Positions 6,332-14,881 of a DNA stretch of 17,395 nucleotides are shown one piece after another. Under the pieces are notes generated by a model, which was not told the origin of the DNA, searched no databases, and saw nothing but the letters and a program-made list of their open reading frames with translations. The number at the start of each line of letters is the position of its first letter. Positions within the stretch are counted from its first letter, which is position 1. The translations under genes were made by a program, and so were the position numbers. The DNA is taken from NCBI GenBank assembly GCA_002438845.1, contig DJRG01000054.1:1-17395 (forward strand). The letters run 5' to 3'. This stretch comes from Bacteroidales bacterium UBA6366. GTDB lineage: Bacteria > Bacteroidota > Bacteroidia > Bacteroidales > UBA932.

Positions 6332-9300
6332 ATGGAAGAAAAATACTCTCGGTTTCTTGAGACTGTCCGGCAATTCGTGCCGAAGGACGGAATCTACACG
6401 GATGAACTAAAGTGTTTCGCCTGGGGTACTGACGCGGGTTTTTACAGACTTGTTCCGAAGATTGTCATCCGCTCCTCCAATGAGAAGGAAGTCTCGAAGA
6501 TTCTTGGGGCGGCGTCGAAGTTCGACGTCCCGGTGACTTTCCGCGCCGCCGGAACCAGCCTTTCAGGCCAGTCTGTCAGCGATTCCGTGCTGATTGTCGC
6601 CGGCAAGAACTGGGAAAAATACAAGGTTTCCGAGGACGCTTCCGAGATTACCCTTGAGCCTGGAATCATCGGGGCGAGGGTCAATGCCATTCTTAAGCCT
6701 TACGGCCGAAAGTTCGGTCCGGATCCGGCTTCCATCGGAAGCTGTATGGTTGGCGGAATCGTGATGAACAACGCTTCCGGAATGAGCTGCGGAACCCACG
6801 CCAACAGTGACAAGGAACTGGAGAGTGCCCGGATAGTGTTCGCTGACGGTACTGTGCTCGACACCGGAGACGAGGCCTCCAGAAACTCTTTCCGTGCATC
6901 CCATCCGGATTTTATCAGGAAGATTGAGGCGTTGAGGGACGAGATTCTTGCGGACAAGACGCTCACTGACCGCATAAGGTACAAATATTCAATCAAGAAC
7001 GTCACTGGACTCAACATATTCCCGTTCGTCAGGTTCCGTGATCCGTTCGACATCATCGCGCACCTGCTTGTAGGTTCGGAGGGCACTCTGGCTTTTATGA
7101 GCCAAGTCACGATGAAGACTCTGCCGCTGCCGTCCCAAGAAGCGTCCGCGATGGTCTATTTCGGTACCATACGAGAGGCCGCAGAGGCGGTTGTGGCTCT
7201 CAAGAAAGAGATTGATCCTGCCGTGCTTGATGCCGCCGAGTTGCTTGACAAACGTTCTCTAGCGTCTGTCGATGACCCGATGCTTAATGAATATCCCGGC
7301 AAGGACCTCACCGCTCTCTTGCTTCGTGTCACGGGCGCGGATCATGCTGATCTCGATGCGAATGTCGCAAAACTGTCGGAGGTGCTTCACCGCTTTGCTG
7401 TCCTGAATGACGCTGAGGGTAACGCTTTTATATTCAGTAGCGATCCTGCTGTCACCGGGAAGTATTGGGCCATCCGTTCGGGCATATTCCCGTCAGTTGG
7501 CGGAATGCGTCGTCAAGGTACGACTTGCCTGATTGAGGACATCGCCTTTCACATTGAGGACCTCCCGGACGCAACAGTCGATCTGTCGGCTCTGCTGGAC
7601 AGGCACGGTTACGATGATTCCTGCATCTACGGTCATGCCCTTGAGGGCAACTTCCATTTCATCATCAACCAATCGTTTGATTCCCAGGAAGAGGTCGACC
7701 GCTACGAGGCGATGATCCGTGATGTGGCTCAGATGGTGGTCGGGAAATATGACGGTTCCCTTAAGGCCGAGCATGGGACTGGCAGGAATATGGCTCCGTT
7801 TGTCTCATACGAGTGGGGCGAGAAGGCGTTTGGAATCATGAAACGTGTCAAGGAACTGTTTGATCCTAAGGGACTTCTTAACCCAGGCGTGATATTCAAT
7901 GACGATCCGAAGTGTTTTCTGCGGAATTTCAAGGCCTTGCCGATTCTGAAGCCTTGGACTGATGACGGCAAACCTGTCGAGCCGGAACTTGCGGAGGTCT
8001 ATAAAAAACTCAACAAGTGCATCGAGTGCGGTTTCTGCGAGGTGAATTGCCTTTCGTGTGGTTTCACGCTTTCCTCAAGGACCAGGATCGCAACCCAGAG
8101 AGAGATAACTTCCCTGCGCTCATTGCCGAATCCTACCTCCGTGGAACTTGCTCATCTGCGGACACTTGAGAATGAATATTCCTACGCCGGGGAGCAGACT
8201 TGCGCCGGGGATGGCCTTTGCTCGACATCCTGCCCTATGGGCATCAATGTGGCTGATCTGACTCACCAGCTTAGGCGAATGAATATGCCTCCGGGGTCTA
8301 TCGGTTACGGTGTCTGGAGCGTCAATGCCAATCATTACGCAGGAGTCAAGAGTGGACTTCGAGGCGCTCTCAGGTTAGCCACTGCCGGAGAGACCGTGCT
8401 TGGGGATCTTGCGATGAGCGGCCTCTGCCGCTGGCTTCACAATGCCGTACGCCTACCGCTCTGGACCCCGGCCACCCCAAAGGCCTATAATATTCCTAAA
8501 TCGCTTAAGGCGTTGGTAAGTTCAGCCGCTTCGATGGTTGGTGAGCCTTGTCGAACCATAGGCTCAGCGACCGGACAGGCTCACCAACCATCGAAGCGCC
8601 CGGACGCACAATCAGAGTCTTCCAAGATAAACAAAGTAGTCTACTTCCCCAGCTGCATCAACCAGATGATGGGCCTCCCCAAACACCACCACGCCGTAGA
8701 CAAGCCCCTTGTCGAGGAAATGGTCAGCCTTCTGGCCAAGGCAGGCTACGAAGTGATATTCCCGAAAAATATGTCCTCCCTTTGCTGCGGCACCATCTGG
8801 GAAAGCAAAGGCATGCCCGAAATCGCAGACAAAAAGACCTCTGAACTTGAAGAGGCCCTTTGGCAAGCCAGCGAGCAGGGTCGCTATCCAATCCTCTGTG
8901 ACCAGAGCCCGTGCCTCCATCGTATGCAGCATAAAATCAAGAAAATGCGCCTTTATGAGCCATCCGAGTTCATCCTTGAGTTTCTGGCTGACAGATTGGA
9001 ATTCCACAAGACTGACACCCCGGTCGCCATCCACCTCACCTGCTCGATGCGCCTGATGCACAAAACCGACAAGATGCTTGAGCTGGCCCGAATGTGCTCC
9101 ACCAACGTGATTGCTCCCGAAGGCGTGGGCTGCTGCGGTTTCGCCGGCGACAAAGGCATGACCCACCCGGAACTCAACAAGTACGCCCTCCGCAAACTCA
9201 AAGCCCAGGTCAAAGGCATCCCCGTCGGCTACTCCAACAGCCGCACCTGCGAGATCGGCCTCGCCACCAACTCCGGCATCCCGTACGTCTCCATCGCTTA

Positions 9301-9334
9301 CCTTGTCAATCGCTGCACCACCGCCAAAAAGTAG
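6332..9334 (+). CDS. FAD-binding and Fe-S-binding D-2-hydroxyacid dehydrogenase (GlcD-GlcF-type fusion)
   Basis: This 1000-aa flavoprotein oxidises a D-2-hydroxyacid (D-lactate, D-2-hydroxyglutarate or glycolate) and passes electrons through Fe-S centres, probably to quinone. The FAD domain is at about 30-250 (FRAAGTSLSGQSVSDS; GPDPASIGSCMVGGIVMNN), followed by the FAD-oxidase C domain with AEHGTGRN (H481). A 4Fe-4S pair follows: C563, C566, C569, C573, and C624, D627, C630, C634; aspartate at the second position of the second motif is, as I recall, usual for this fusion family. Two CCG motifs are at C818-C819 and C934-C935. ATG 6332 is preferred to TTG 6326; either way it abuts the DUF456 stop. 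Residues about 733-756, in the linker before the CCG domain, are encoded by a large inverted repeat. The substrate cannot be assigned from sequence alone; E. coli YdiJ has the same architecture. Confidence 0.9.
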   Translation: MEEKYSRFLETVRQFVPKDGIYTDELKCFAWGTDAGFYRLVPKIVIRSSNEKEVSKILGAASKFDVPVTFRAAGTSLSGQSVSDSVLIVAGKNWEKYKVSEDASEITLEPGIIGARVNAILKPYGRKFGPDPASIGSCMVGGIVMNNASGMSCGTHANSDKELESARIVFADGTVLDTGDEASRNSFRASHPDFIRKIEALRDEILADKTLTDRIRYKYSIKNVTGLNIFPFVRFRDPFDIIAHLLVGSEGTLAFMSQVTMKTLPLPSQEASAMVYFGTIREAAEAVVALKKEIDPAVLDAAELLDKRSLASVDDPMLNEYPGKDLTALLLRVTGADHADLDANVAKLSEVLHRFAVLNDAEGNAFIFSSDPAVTGKYWAIRSGIFPSVGGMRRQGTTCLIEDIAFHIEDLPDATVDLSALLDRHGYDDSCIYGHALEGNFHFIINQSFDSQEEVDRYEAMIRDVAQMVVGKYDGSLKAEHGTGRNMAPFVSYEWGEKAFGIMKRVKELFDPKGLLNPGVIFNDDPKCFLRNFKALPILKPWTDDGKPVEPELAEVYKKLNKCIECGFCEVNCLSCGFTLSSRTRIATQREITSLRSLPNPTSVELAHLRTLENEYSYAGEQTCAGDGLCSTSCPMGINVADLTHQLRRMNMPPGSIGYGVWSVNANHYAGVKSGLRGALRLATAGETVLGDLAMSGLCRWLHNAVRLPLWTPATPKAYNIPKSLKALVSSAASMVGEPCRTIGSATGQAHQPSKRPDAQSESSKINKVVYFPSCINQMMGLPKHHHAVDKPLVEEMVSLLAKAGYEVIFPKNMSSLCCGTIWESKGMPEIADKKTSELEEALWQASEQGRYPILCDQSPCLHRMQHKIKKMRLYEPSEFILEFLADRLEFHKTDTPVAIHLTCSMRLMHKTDKMLELARMCSTNVIAPEGVGCCGFAGDKGMTHPELNKYALRKLKAQVKGIPVGYSNSRTCEIGLATNSGIPYVSIAYLVNRCTTAKK
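8527..8598. repeat. 22-bp inverted repeat of nested stem-loop copies inside the FAD dehydrogenase gene
   Basis: Bases 8527-8548 are the exact reverse complement of 8577-8598 (22 bp, starting CGCTTCGATGG), separated by 28 bases. The arms and spacer contain three overlapping copies of the repeat core: GAGCCTTGTCGA, AGGCTCAGCGACCGG and ACAGGCTCACC. The reading frame stays open and encodes a Ser/Pro/Gln-rich linker segment including MVGEPCRTIGSATGQ. Confidence 0.9.
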
Positions 9335-9521
9335 TTCACTGTTCCGGAGCCTACGCTTGCTAAGCCTGCTGTCACTAAACCTGCTACTGCTGAGCTAGTC
9401 GGCTGCTGAGATTGTCAGTTATTGATCTTGTCGAAGCACCGAGTCACCGAAGCATTAACCATCAAAGTGACCAGTAAGCATTAGCTTAACCCCATAGAAC
9501 AGACAGAAGGCAGCTTGCCGC
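9335..9521. other. Convergent intergenic gap with decayed repeats
   Basis: No gene is supported here. TGATCTTGTCGA at 9423-9434, followed by AGCACCGAGTCACCG, looks like a decayed copy of the dispersed repeat. GGCAGCTTGCC at 9509-9519 is a short palindrome just beyond the TonB-receptor stop. No T-run makes a convincing terminator for either converging gene. Confidence 0.5.
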
Positions 9522-11582
9522 TCAAAATTTCACCGACCACCTGACGGACGGCATGACAGGCATGATGCTAACCTGTTTCCATGTGCCATAGTCGTTGTAG
9601 ATAAGGTACGGATTGTGTCTGTTGGTGACATTGAACACTGACACCGTCAGATCATGAGAGCATCGCTTCCGCAGGAATTTGAACGTGTAGGCGACATCCA
9701 GACGGAAGTAGGCTTTCATCCTGTGTCCGTTTATCGAGGTCATCTCCATGCGGTCGTAGATGTTGTCCTGAAATTTCTCGGAATACATTCCGCTCAATCC
9801 AGTGTCCCAATAAGGAGGCTTTATGCCAAGGTACTGGCTTTTCTGTGCCGTCATGAGATTCCCCGAGCAGCATGAGAGCACAATGCCCAGATGTTGTTCC
9901 CCATGCGCTCTTTTTCTGGTCGTCAGGTCGGACTGGAAGTTAAGGATGTGTGGTCTGTCGAACTTGAACGGAAATCTTTCACCTTCGTTGATGCTTGGAT
10001 ATTCCCTGTCTGTCTTGGACAAAGTGTAGGCAACGTTCATGGACATGCGCTCCGATGACATCGAGCCGGAGATCTCCAATCCTAACGAACGTCCGGAACC
10101 ACTCTCAACCTCATCCTCCCATGTGTCCTCCGTGATTCTGAACATGTTGATGGAGGACTTGTAGCTGATCATTCCGTCCATATCTCTGGCGTAGCCTCCG
10201 GCGTTCAGATGAAATGCAGTCTCTCCAAGAAGTTTCAGTCTTACATCTTTGTGCCAGAACAACCCAGCGTAGATCTGCCCTGAGATTTCAGGCTTGAAGT
10301 CCTTTCTTGCCGGGCTCATGATGTTCATCGCCCATCCGGTCGGTAACCCTTCAAGCACATGTATGTACTGAGACATTCTGTCCGTAGCCACTTCAATCCC
10401 CAGATTTCTGGTCAGAGTCAGGTCCGCTCTCAGATGAGCGTCAAATCCGGTTGTGTTCCACCCGTCGTAATGGTAAATGATATGCCTATAACCGGCCATG
10501 ACATCCCACTTGCCATTGTGGAAATTGATGTCTGCGAATGCCGCTCCGGAAAGGGCTTTCATGTATGTCTTCGCCTCCATCCCTCCTGTTACATCCAGAT
10601 GGCAGGACACCTTATGGCTGAGCAAGGACTTGACTCCTGTCTCAACCCAATCGCAAGACATTGAATATGACGAATTTTTCTTGCCGCCACGATAATAGTC
10701 TTGATTCTGGAGCACTTTGGAGAATGTGCAGTAACCATAGACTTCGAATTCCGTACGGTTGGACAATGATGACTGGAAATCCAATCTTGCCATTCCGGAG
10801 ATGTTCTGCATGATTGCGCCACTGTTATCATATTTGGCTGTGAGCCTGTCTTGTGAGAAAAGCCCGGTCAGTTTGACCACACTCTTGTCGTTAAATCTCC
10901 TTTCAACCGTCGCAGCCCAGTCATGCATCAGACCATGGACTTTCGCGTAGTTCTCGTCCGAGCCTGTAATGATTCCGGCAATGAGCGGCAATGGAGAAAA
11001 ACGACCTGCCACCCTGTAGTCAGTCTTCCCCTTTTTGCCAGGAGTCTCAAGGTAAACGCTTGTCATGTATGGCGATAAGGAAAGGTTCCAGGAGGATGAC
11101 ATCAATTTCCCGGATTTCGATTTTATCCGCATCAGCGAGGATGTGATGTCTCCAGAGGATGCCTCGATTCCTCCCGTCCTGAAGTCCGTGATACTGATCA
11201 TGTCCGGGGAGAATGAAGAGAACAGTCCAAGCAGGTGGTTTGTTCCATAGACGGGAACGCCGTCATATTCAACCCTGCTGTTGCCAGAGTTCCCGCCTCT
11301 GACAAACAGCCCCAGGGATCCTTCAACGCCTGATGAGACTCCTGGAAGTGTGGTGATCTGCCTCAGCACATCAGGTTCTCCGATGACGGACACAATCGCC
11401 GCAGCCCTTTCCGGAGTGTAAAGGTAACGGTTAGGCTTCTTGAAAATCGGTAATCTGTCCCACACAACCGAACTGTCGATCCTTATGCCAGGTCTTGAAG
11501 CCGTGTCTGTCTGCGGCTGTTGAGCCAGAGACAGTTGATGTGCAAGAAAAATGAATATTAAGGTGAACAGTATTTGTTTCAT
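9522..11582 (-). CDS. TonB-dependent outer membrane receptor
   Basis: This 686-aa outer-membrane beta-barrel takes up a substrate using energy from TonB. Residues 1-21 are a Sec signal peptide (MKQILFTLIFIFLAHQLSLA). The plug domain is at about 55-158, with VLRQITTLPGVSSGVEGSLG, LFVRGGNSGNSRVEYDGVPVY and TGGIEASSGD, followed by a barrel rich in aromatic alternating strands and ending in RWSVKF with the usual terminal phenylalanine. It lacks the N-terminal carboxypeptidase-regulatory-like domain and SusD partner of glycan systems. A TTG in frame lies two codons upstream, but ATG at 11582 gives the cleaner signal peptide. It is the last gene of the four-gene operon, nine bases after the DUF4249 stop. 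The substrate is unknown; the upstream peptidase suggests peptides. Confidence 0.9.
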   Translation of the reverse strand: MKQILFTLIFIFLAHQLSLAQQPQTDTASRPGIRIDSSVVWDRLPIFKKPNRYLYTPERAAAIVSVIGEPDVLRQITTLPGVSSGVEGSLGLFVRGGNSGNSRVEYDGVPVYGTNHLLGLFSSFSPDMISITDFRTGGIEASSGDITSSLMRIKSKSGKLMSSSWNLSLSPYMTSVYLETPGKKGKTDYRVAGRFSPLPLIAGIITGSDENYAKVHGLMHDWAATVERRFNDKSVVKLTGLFSQDRLTAKYDNSGAIMQNISGMARLDFQSSLSNRTEFEVYGYCTFSKVLQNQDYYRGGKKNSSYSMSCDWVETGVKSLLSHKVSCHLDVTGGMEAKTYMKALSGAAFADINFHNGKWDVMAGYRHIIYHYDGWNTTGFDAHLRADLTLTRNLGIEVATDRMSQYIHVLEGLPTGWAMNIMSPARKDFKPEISGQIYAGLFWHKDVRLKLLGETAFHLNAGGYARDMDGMISYKSSINMFRITEDTWEDEVESGSGRSLGLEISGSMSSERMSMNVAYTLSKTDREYPSINEGERFPFKFDRPHILNFQSDLTTRKRAHGEQHLGIVLSCCSGNLMTAQKSQYLGIKPPYWDTGLSGMYSEKFQDNIYDRMEMTSINGHRMKAYFRLDVAYTFKFLRKRCSHDLTVSVFNVTNRHNPYLIYNDYGTWKQVSIMPVMPSVRWSVKF

Positions 11583-11591
11583 GCCCAAAGT

Positions 11592-12512
11592 TTATCTTGA
11601 ATCATCAATTATGAAACTTCTGGCGATAAGCGTGTCTGAGCATGCAGCGAATATCCCCAATCCTCCCTTGATGTTTGAATAGACGACATTCTCTTCAAAG
11701 TATGCCGTCGGATCATCTTCGGCCATGTATGCGTTAGCTTTTATAATGCTGGATTTCATGTACTTGTCGTACTCGTTTGACGCGGCTCTAAAGACTACAA
11801 TGGCGTTGCGCATTCTGGCCTCTATGAAAAAAGTCACGGGATAGTCTACACTGTGGTCCGTCTCTTGGATTCTGAGGTAACCGAGATGACCGAACGATTC
11901 TCCAGGCATTCCGAACTCGGAGAACATCAGCTCATCTCCCATGTTGAAATTGTCCACCGCGAAATGATTTGTGCCTATGTGATCATCCAGAAGATCTCCG
12001 GATTCTATCCTTACCGTGTCTCTGGTCAGAATCACATCAAACTCATTTCGTGTCATCGTGAACACCCAGAAAGGAGGGGCTGGTTCCGTCTGGGAAAAGT
12101 ATTTGTGGTTGTCAGTGGTCGTCAGCCTATTTCTGACCCTTTTAATTTGCACATTATTCGGCATTGTGGTCTCCGCTGAGATATCCTCAAACCCTGGTAC
12201 TTTGACTGATAGTCTGTATCTATGTCCCGCCCTCGGTCTGTAATCCAATTTCCACGTTATCCGTCGCTCGTGAGTGAACCTGCCGACTTCCATTTCTCCG
12301 TCAAACAGCCGCACGTCAGCGTCGGTGATCTCCTCGTAACGGAAATAACCTGGTTCCGTGTTGTGGCAAAGAGTTAGCTCCTGTGTCTCCTTATTCTCCA
12401 GAATAAGGTTCACGGTTACTTTATCCTCGAACTCGGATGAAAAGTCGATGTCTTCCGTGCACGAGACTATCGGGAGAAAGCCTACGGCCAAGACAGTCAG
12501 CATTCTTCTCAT
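11592..12512 (-). CDS. DUF4249 family lipoprotein
   Basis: This 306-aa predicted lipoprotein starts MRRMLTVLAVGFLPIVSC, with a lipobox ending at C18. The body resembles the DUF4249 family, a Bacteroidota group usually encoded beside a TonB-dependent receptor and thought to act with it at the surface. Visible are a beta-sandwich-like N-terminal half (VTVNLILENKE, DADVRLFDGEMEVGRF, YRLSVKVPGFEDISAETTMP) and a C-terminal half ending in YSNIKGGLGIFAACSD, where NIxGGxGIF is typical. The frame is open up to 12623, but that extension overlaps the upstream gene and has no signal sequence. The chosen ATG lies seven bases after the upstream stop. The function of the family is not established; substrate capture for the receptor is inferred. 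Confidence 0.85.
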   Translation of the reverse strand: MRRMLTVLAVGFLPIVSCTEDIDFSSEFEDKVTVNLILENKETQELTLCHNTEPGYFRYEEITDADVRLFDGEMEVGRFTHERRITWKLDYRPRAGHRYRLSVKVPGFEDISAETTMPNNVQIKRVRNRLTTTDNHKYFSQTEPAPPFWVFTMTRNEFDVILTRDTVRIESGDLLDDHIGTNHFAVDNFNMGDELMFSEFGMPGESFGHLGYLRIQETDHSVDYPVTFFIEARMRNAIVVFRAASNEYDKYMKSSIIKANAYMAEDDPTAYFEENVVYSNIKGGLGIFAACSDTLIARSFIIDDSR

Positions 12513-12519
12513 GGAGTTC

Positions 12520-13332
12520 CTATCTTGTAAGTGTGACGGTTGTCGTGTCGCGGAGCGTCTTGCCGCCGTCCAGCTCCATTTCGACGATGAAGTCTGTCTT
12601 GACCGGCACTTCAGGCGGCACATCCTTCAGGTGAATGTATAACTTAGGATTTACAATAGGCCGCAACGCAAGGTACTCATCAATGGTCATGCCTTTTTCC
12701 AGATACCCAAGCAATTCCTTTTTGAAATTGAACAAGAAATCATTGCTCTCATCTCCGAATATCTCGAAACGATCCGTAAGGTCACTCTCCGGAGCGATTC
12801 CGAATAACGTGGATGTGGATGTTATCTTCAATGACCTCAGTTCGATCTTGCGGTATTCGATGTACTTCACGAACATCATCGGTGCGGTGCTGCTTCTTGT
12901 CCTTTTGCGAGGGTTGTTCATTTCGATTTCCATTGCCTCTTCCATGGTGTTGTCCGGTTCAGATAAGAATATTGAGCTATACTCCCCATATTCTTCTTTT
13001 TTTGCCATCTCTATTGTGTAACTGGTCACGCTAAGCATCATGCTGAAAATGCTGGCCTTGATTTTATGCGGAGATGATCCGATGGGATAGCATCTTGCAC
13101 ATGCCAAGTCATATCCTTTTTTTAGTAAGTCATTCCTCTTTTTCTCGGATAATTGGAAATATAGTGACGAATCCACATAACTGTCCCATATGTTCAGGTA
13201 TTCACAGTCCCTTGGAATGTATGTCCAAGAATAACCATGAGGAGTAGGATTCTCCTGTTTCTTGCAAGAAAAGATCAGAGGCATAGCCACGACTATTGTA
13301 AGTATATGCATTAATGATTTATTGAATATCAT
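12520..13332 (-). CDS. Lipoprotein of unknown function between C10 peptidase and DUF4249 genes
   Basis: I do not recognise this 270-aa protein. It starts MIFNKSLMHILTIVVAMPLIFSCKK, with a lipobox ending at C23, so it is probably membrane-anchored and surface or periplasmic. The body has an acidic/basic central region (SEPDNTMEEAMEIEMNNPRKRTR, split by turns), then RKIELRSLKI and a DLTDRFEIFG segment, and a beta-rich C-terminus ending DTTTVTLTR. The ATG at 13332 overlaps the end of the C10 gene by 14 bases; an alternative ATG at 13311 would start seven bases after that stop and give a shorter signal peptide. In Bacteroides and streptococci small proteins beside C10 peptidases can be Spi-type inhibitors, but nothing here shows that. 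Confidence 0.75.
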   Translation of the reverse strand: MIFNKSLMHILTIVVAMPLIFSCKKQENPTPHGYSWTYIPRDCEYLNIWDSYVDSSLYFQLSEKKRNDLLKKGYDLACARCYPIGSSPHKIKASIFSMMLSVTSYTIEMAKKEEYGEYSSIFLSEPDNTMEEAMEIEMNNPRKRTRSSTAPMMFVKYIEYRKIELRSLKITSTSTLFGIAPESDLTDRFEIFGDESNDFLFNFKKELLGYLEKGMTIDEYLALRPIVNPKLYIHLKDVPPEVPVKTDFIVEMELDGGKTLRDTTTVTLTR

Positions 13333-14743
13333 AATATATGGTTTTATAATATTGGAAATGTAGGTTGTTTGCGTACCATTTGGAGTCAGAGGCAAGGGTG
13401 TAGAACCCATTGTCCCACATACCATCATAGCCCCAATTCATCAAATAGTAAGTGTCAATTTCAGACCTGCTTTCAATAACAGGCATCCCTTCATAGACAT
13501 CTGGAATGTAATATTCCTTTTCTTCTTCAGGGTAAATGTTTGAGTCTGTATCAAGTACCGTGTCTGTAAGTGTCCAGTAGTAATGCATCTTGTAGAAAGT
13601 TTCCTGTTCTACTTTTCCGTCGATGACCCACGTGTGCCCATCAGTTCCTACTTCATGCTTGAATGGCCAAATTCCGCGTTTTTCCTTACCTGCGTATGCT
13701 ACGATAATGACTGGAATACCATTTGACAGATTAGAATTAATCTTGTAAACTGAATAGTCGTCTTTTTTGCATGATAGTGAATAATTTGAAAAGCCTTCGC
13801 TCGATGGGAATGCGCCACTTCCATTGCCCGAATAAGTCATCCCTACATTGTAACCCACATCCATCATCAAGTCACCAACATATTCTGTCCCAGCATCGTA
13901 ACGATTCCGAGCCATTTGGTCCCATCTGGGTGAGTTGGATGTGAACCCGCTTCTTGAAATTTCATAGCTGTAACTATGCTCATCTCTGCAAAAGCCATAG
14001 CAGGATATATCGTGGTATAATCCGGTCGGCTTCCCTTTGAAATAATGCATATAGTAAATCACTTGCGCCATTGCTACGGCAGTGCATCCGGTAGGACATA
14101 ATATTTGATTGCCGTTCTCGTCAAATCCAATAGGACATTTGTAGTTCCAAGGATAACCTTGCCCCCATTTTGTGTTGAGCAAGTGAGGAATAACGTAGTG
14201 GGTTTGTTGGGTAGGTGCCTCTTCATAGTCAAACCGAAGTACCCAATACTTTGTCTCATCGAACCAACCGCGTGTTGTCTTTTGAGCCGATGCCCTTTTG
14301 CTTTTAGGAATAACGTGATTCCAGAAATGGATGTTCCCTTTGGCTTCATCGGAATCAGCACAGATGTCTCCAACGCTTGACCTAAGCCAGGCATCTATTC
14401 CTTGGACATTCCCCTTGGCCTTGAGCGTTCCTTCTTCGGATTGACCGACAATAGGTTTGGCTCGTTTGTCTCCGGAAATGACAATCCAACCTTTGTCAAA
14501 GTTGTAGATGTAAGCCAATGTGTCCAGCCCCTTTGTCACATGATCAATTGATGAGATTATTCTTTTAGGGTAAAGAATTTCTACCAGGTCCGCGGCGTTT
14601 ACCGAGGTGACTCTGAAAGAGGCATCGTCGGAAGATTCGAAATCCGATGTATTGTTCAAAGGCATGTCCGCTTCAATCCTGACAATCTCGCAGGATGCCA
14701 AGGTTAAGCACATAATCGCTGTTAAAACAGAATGAGTTTTCAT
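13319..14743 (-). CDS. C10 family (streptopain-like) cysteine peptidase lipoprotein
   Basis: This 474-aa cysteine protease is predicted to be secreted and lipid-anchored: its signal sequence MKTHSVLTAIMCLTLASC ends in a lipobox at C18. Residues about 40-150 resemble the C10 propeptide, which keeps the zymogen inactive (YIYNFDKGWIVISGDKRAKP). The catalytic domain has the nucleophile C220 in CPTGCTAVAMAQVIYYMHY, the histidine H370 in GTDGHTWVIDG and the supporting W437 in YLMNWGYDGMWDNGFY. All key residues are present, so activity is likely. It is the first gene of a four-gene minus-strand operon and is visibly more A+T-rich than aspS or the dehydrogenase, suggesting rapid change or acquisition. 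No clear promoter was found in 14744-14881. Related enzymes include streptopain SpeB and the Bacteroides fragilis Bfp proteases. Confidence 0.9.
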   Translation of the reverse strand: MKTHSVLTAIMCLTLASCEIVRIEADMPLNNTSDFESSDDASFRVTSVNAADLVEILYPKRIISSIDHVTKGLDTLAYIYNFDKGWIVISGDKRAKPIVGQSEEGTLKAKGNVQGIDAWLRSSVGDICADSDEAKGNIHFWNHVIPKSKRASAQKTTRGWFDETKYWVLRFDYEEAPTQQTHYVIPHLLNTKWGQGYPWNYKCPIGFDENGNQILCPTGCTAVAMAQVIYYMHYFKGKPTGLYHDISCYGFCRDEHSYSYEISRSGFTSNSPRWDQMARNRYDAGTEYVGDLMMDVGYNVGMTYSGNGSGAFPSSEGFSNYSLSCKKDDYSVYKINSNLSNGIPVIIVAYAGKEKRGIWPFKHEVGTDGHTWVIDGKVEQETFYKMHYYWTLTDTVLDTDSNIYPEEEKEYYIPDVYEGMPVIESRSEIDTYYLMNWGYDGMWDNGFYTLASDSKWYANNLHFQYYKTIYYDIQ

Positions 14744-14868
14744 ACTATAACATGGTTATTAGTTTCTTCTGTTTCGCTAATATATAAAATGTTTTTTGAT
14801 ATGATGCAACTTTCCCATCCGGATTTATTCATTTATTCTCCACGGCTACAGAATCAAAGAATAATGAG

Positions 14869-14876
14869 TATCTTTG
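14869..14876 (+). promoter_or_regulatory. ksgA promoter -7 box
   Basis: TATCTTTG fits TAnnTTTG and lies in the same 10-nt context, GTATCTTTGT, as the tRNA-Ser promoter. It ends six bases before the ATG at 14882, so the transcript would start at or very near the start codon. No clear -33 box is seen. Confidence 0.5.
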
Positions 14877-14881
14877 TCCCT

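Noticed and set aside
8201..8235. Lost cysteine (D627) in the second 4Fe-4S motif as a defect
   Set aside because: I recall aspartate at this position as usual in this fusion family (CAxDGxC), so it is unlikely to mean inactivity.
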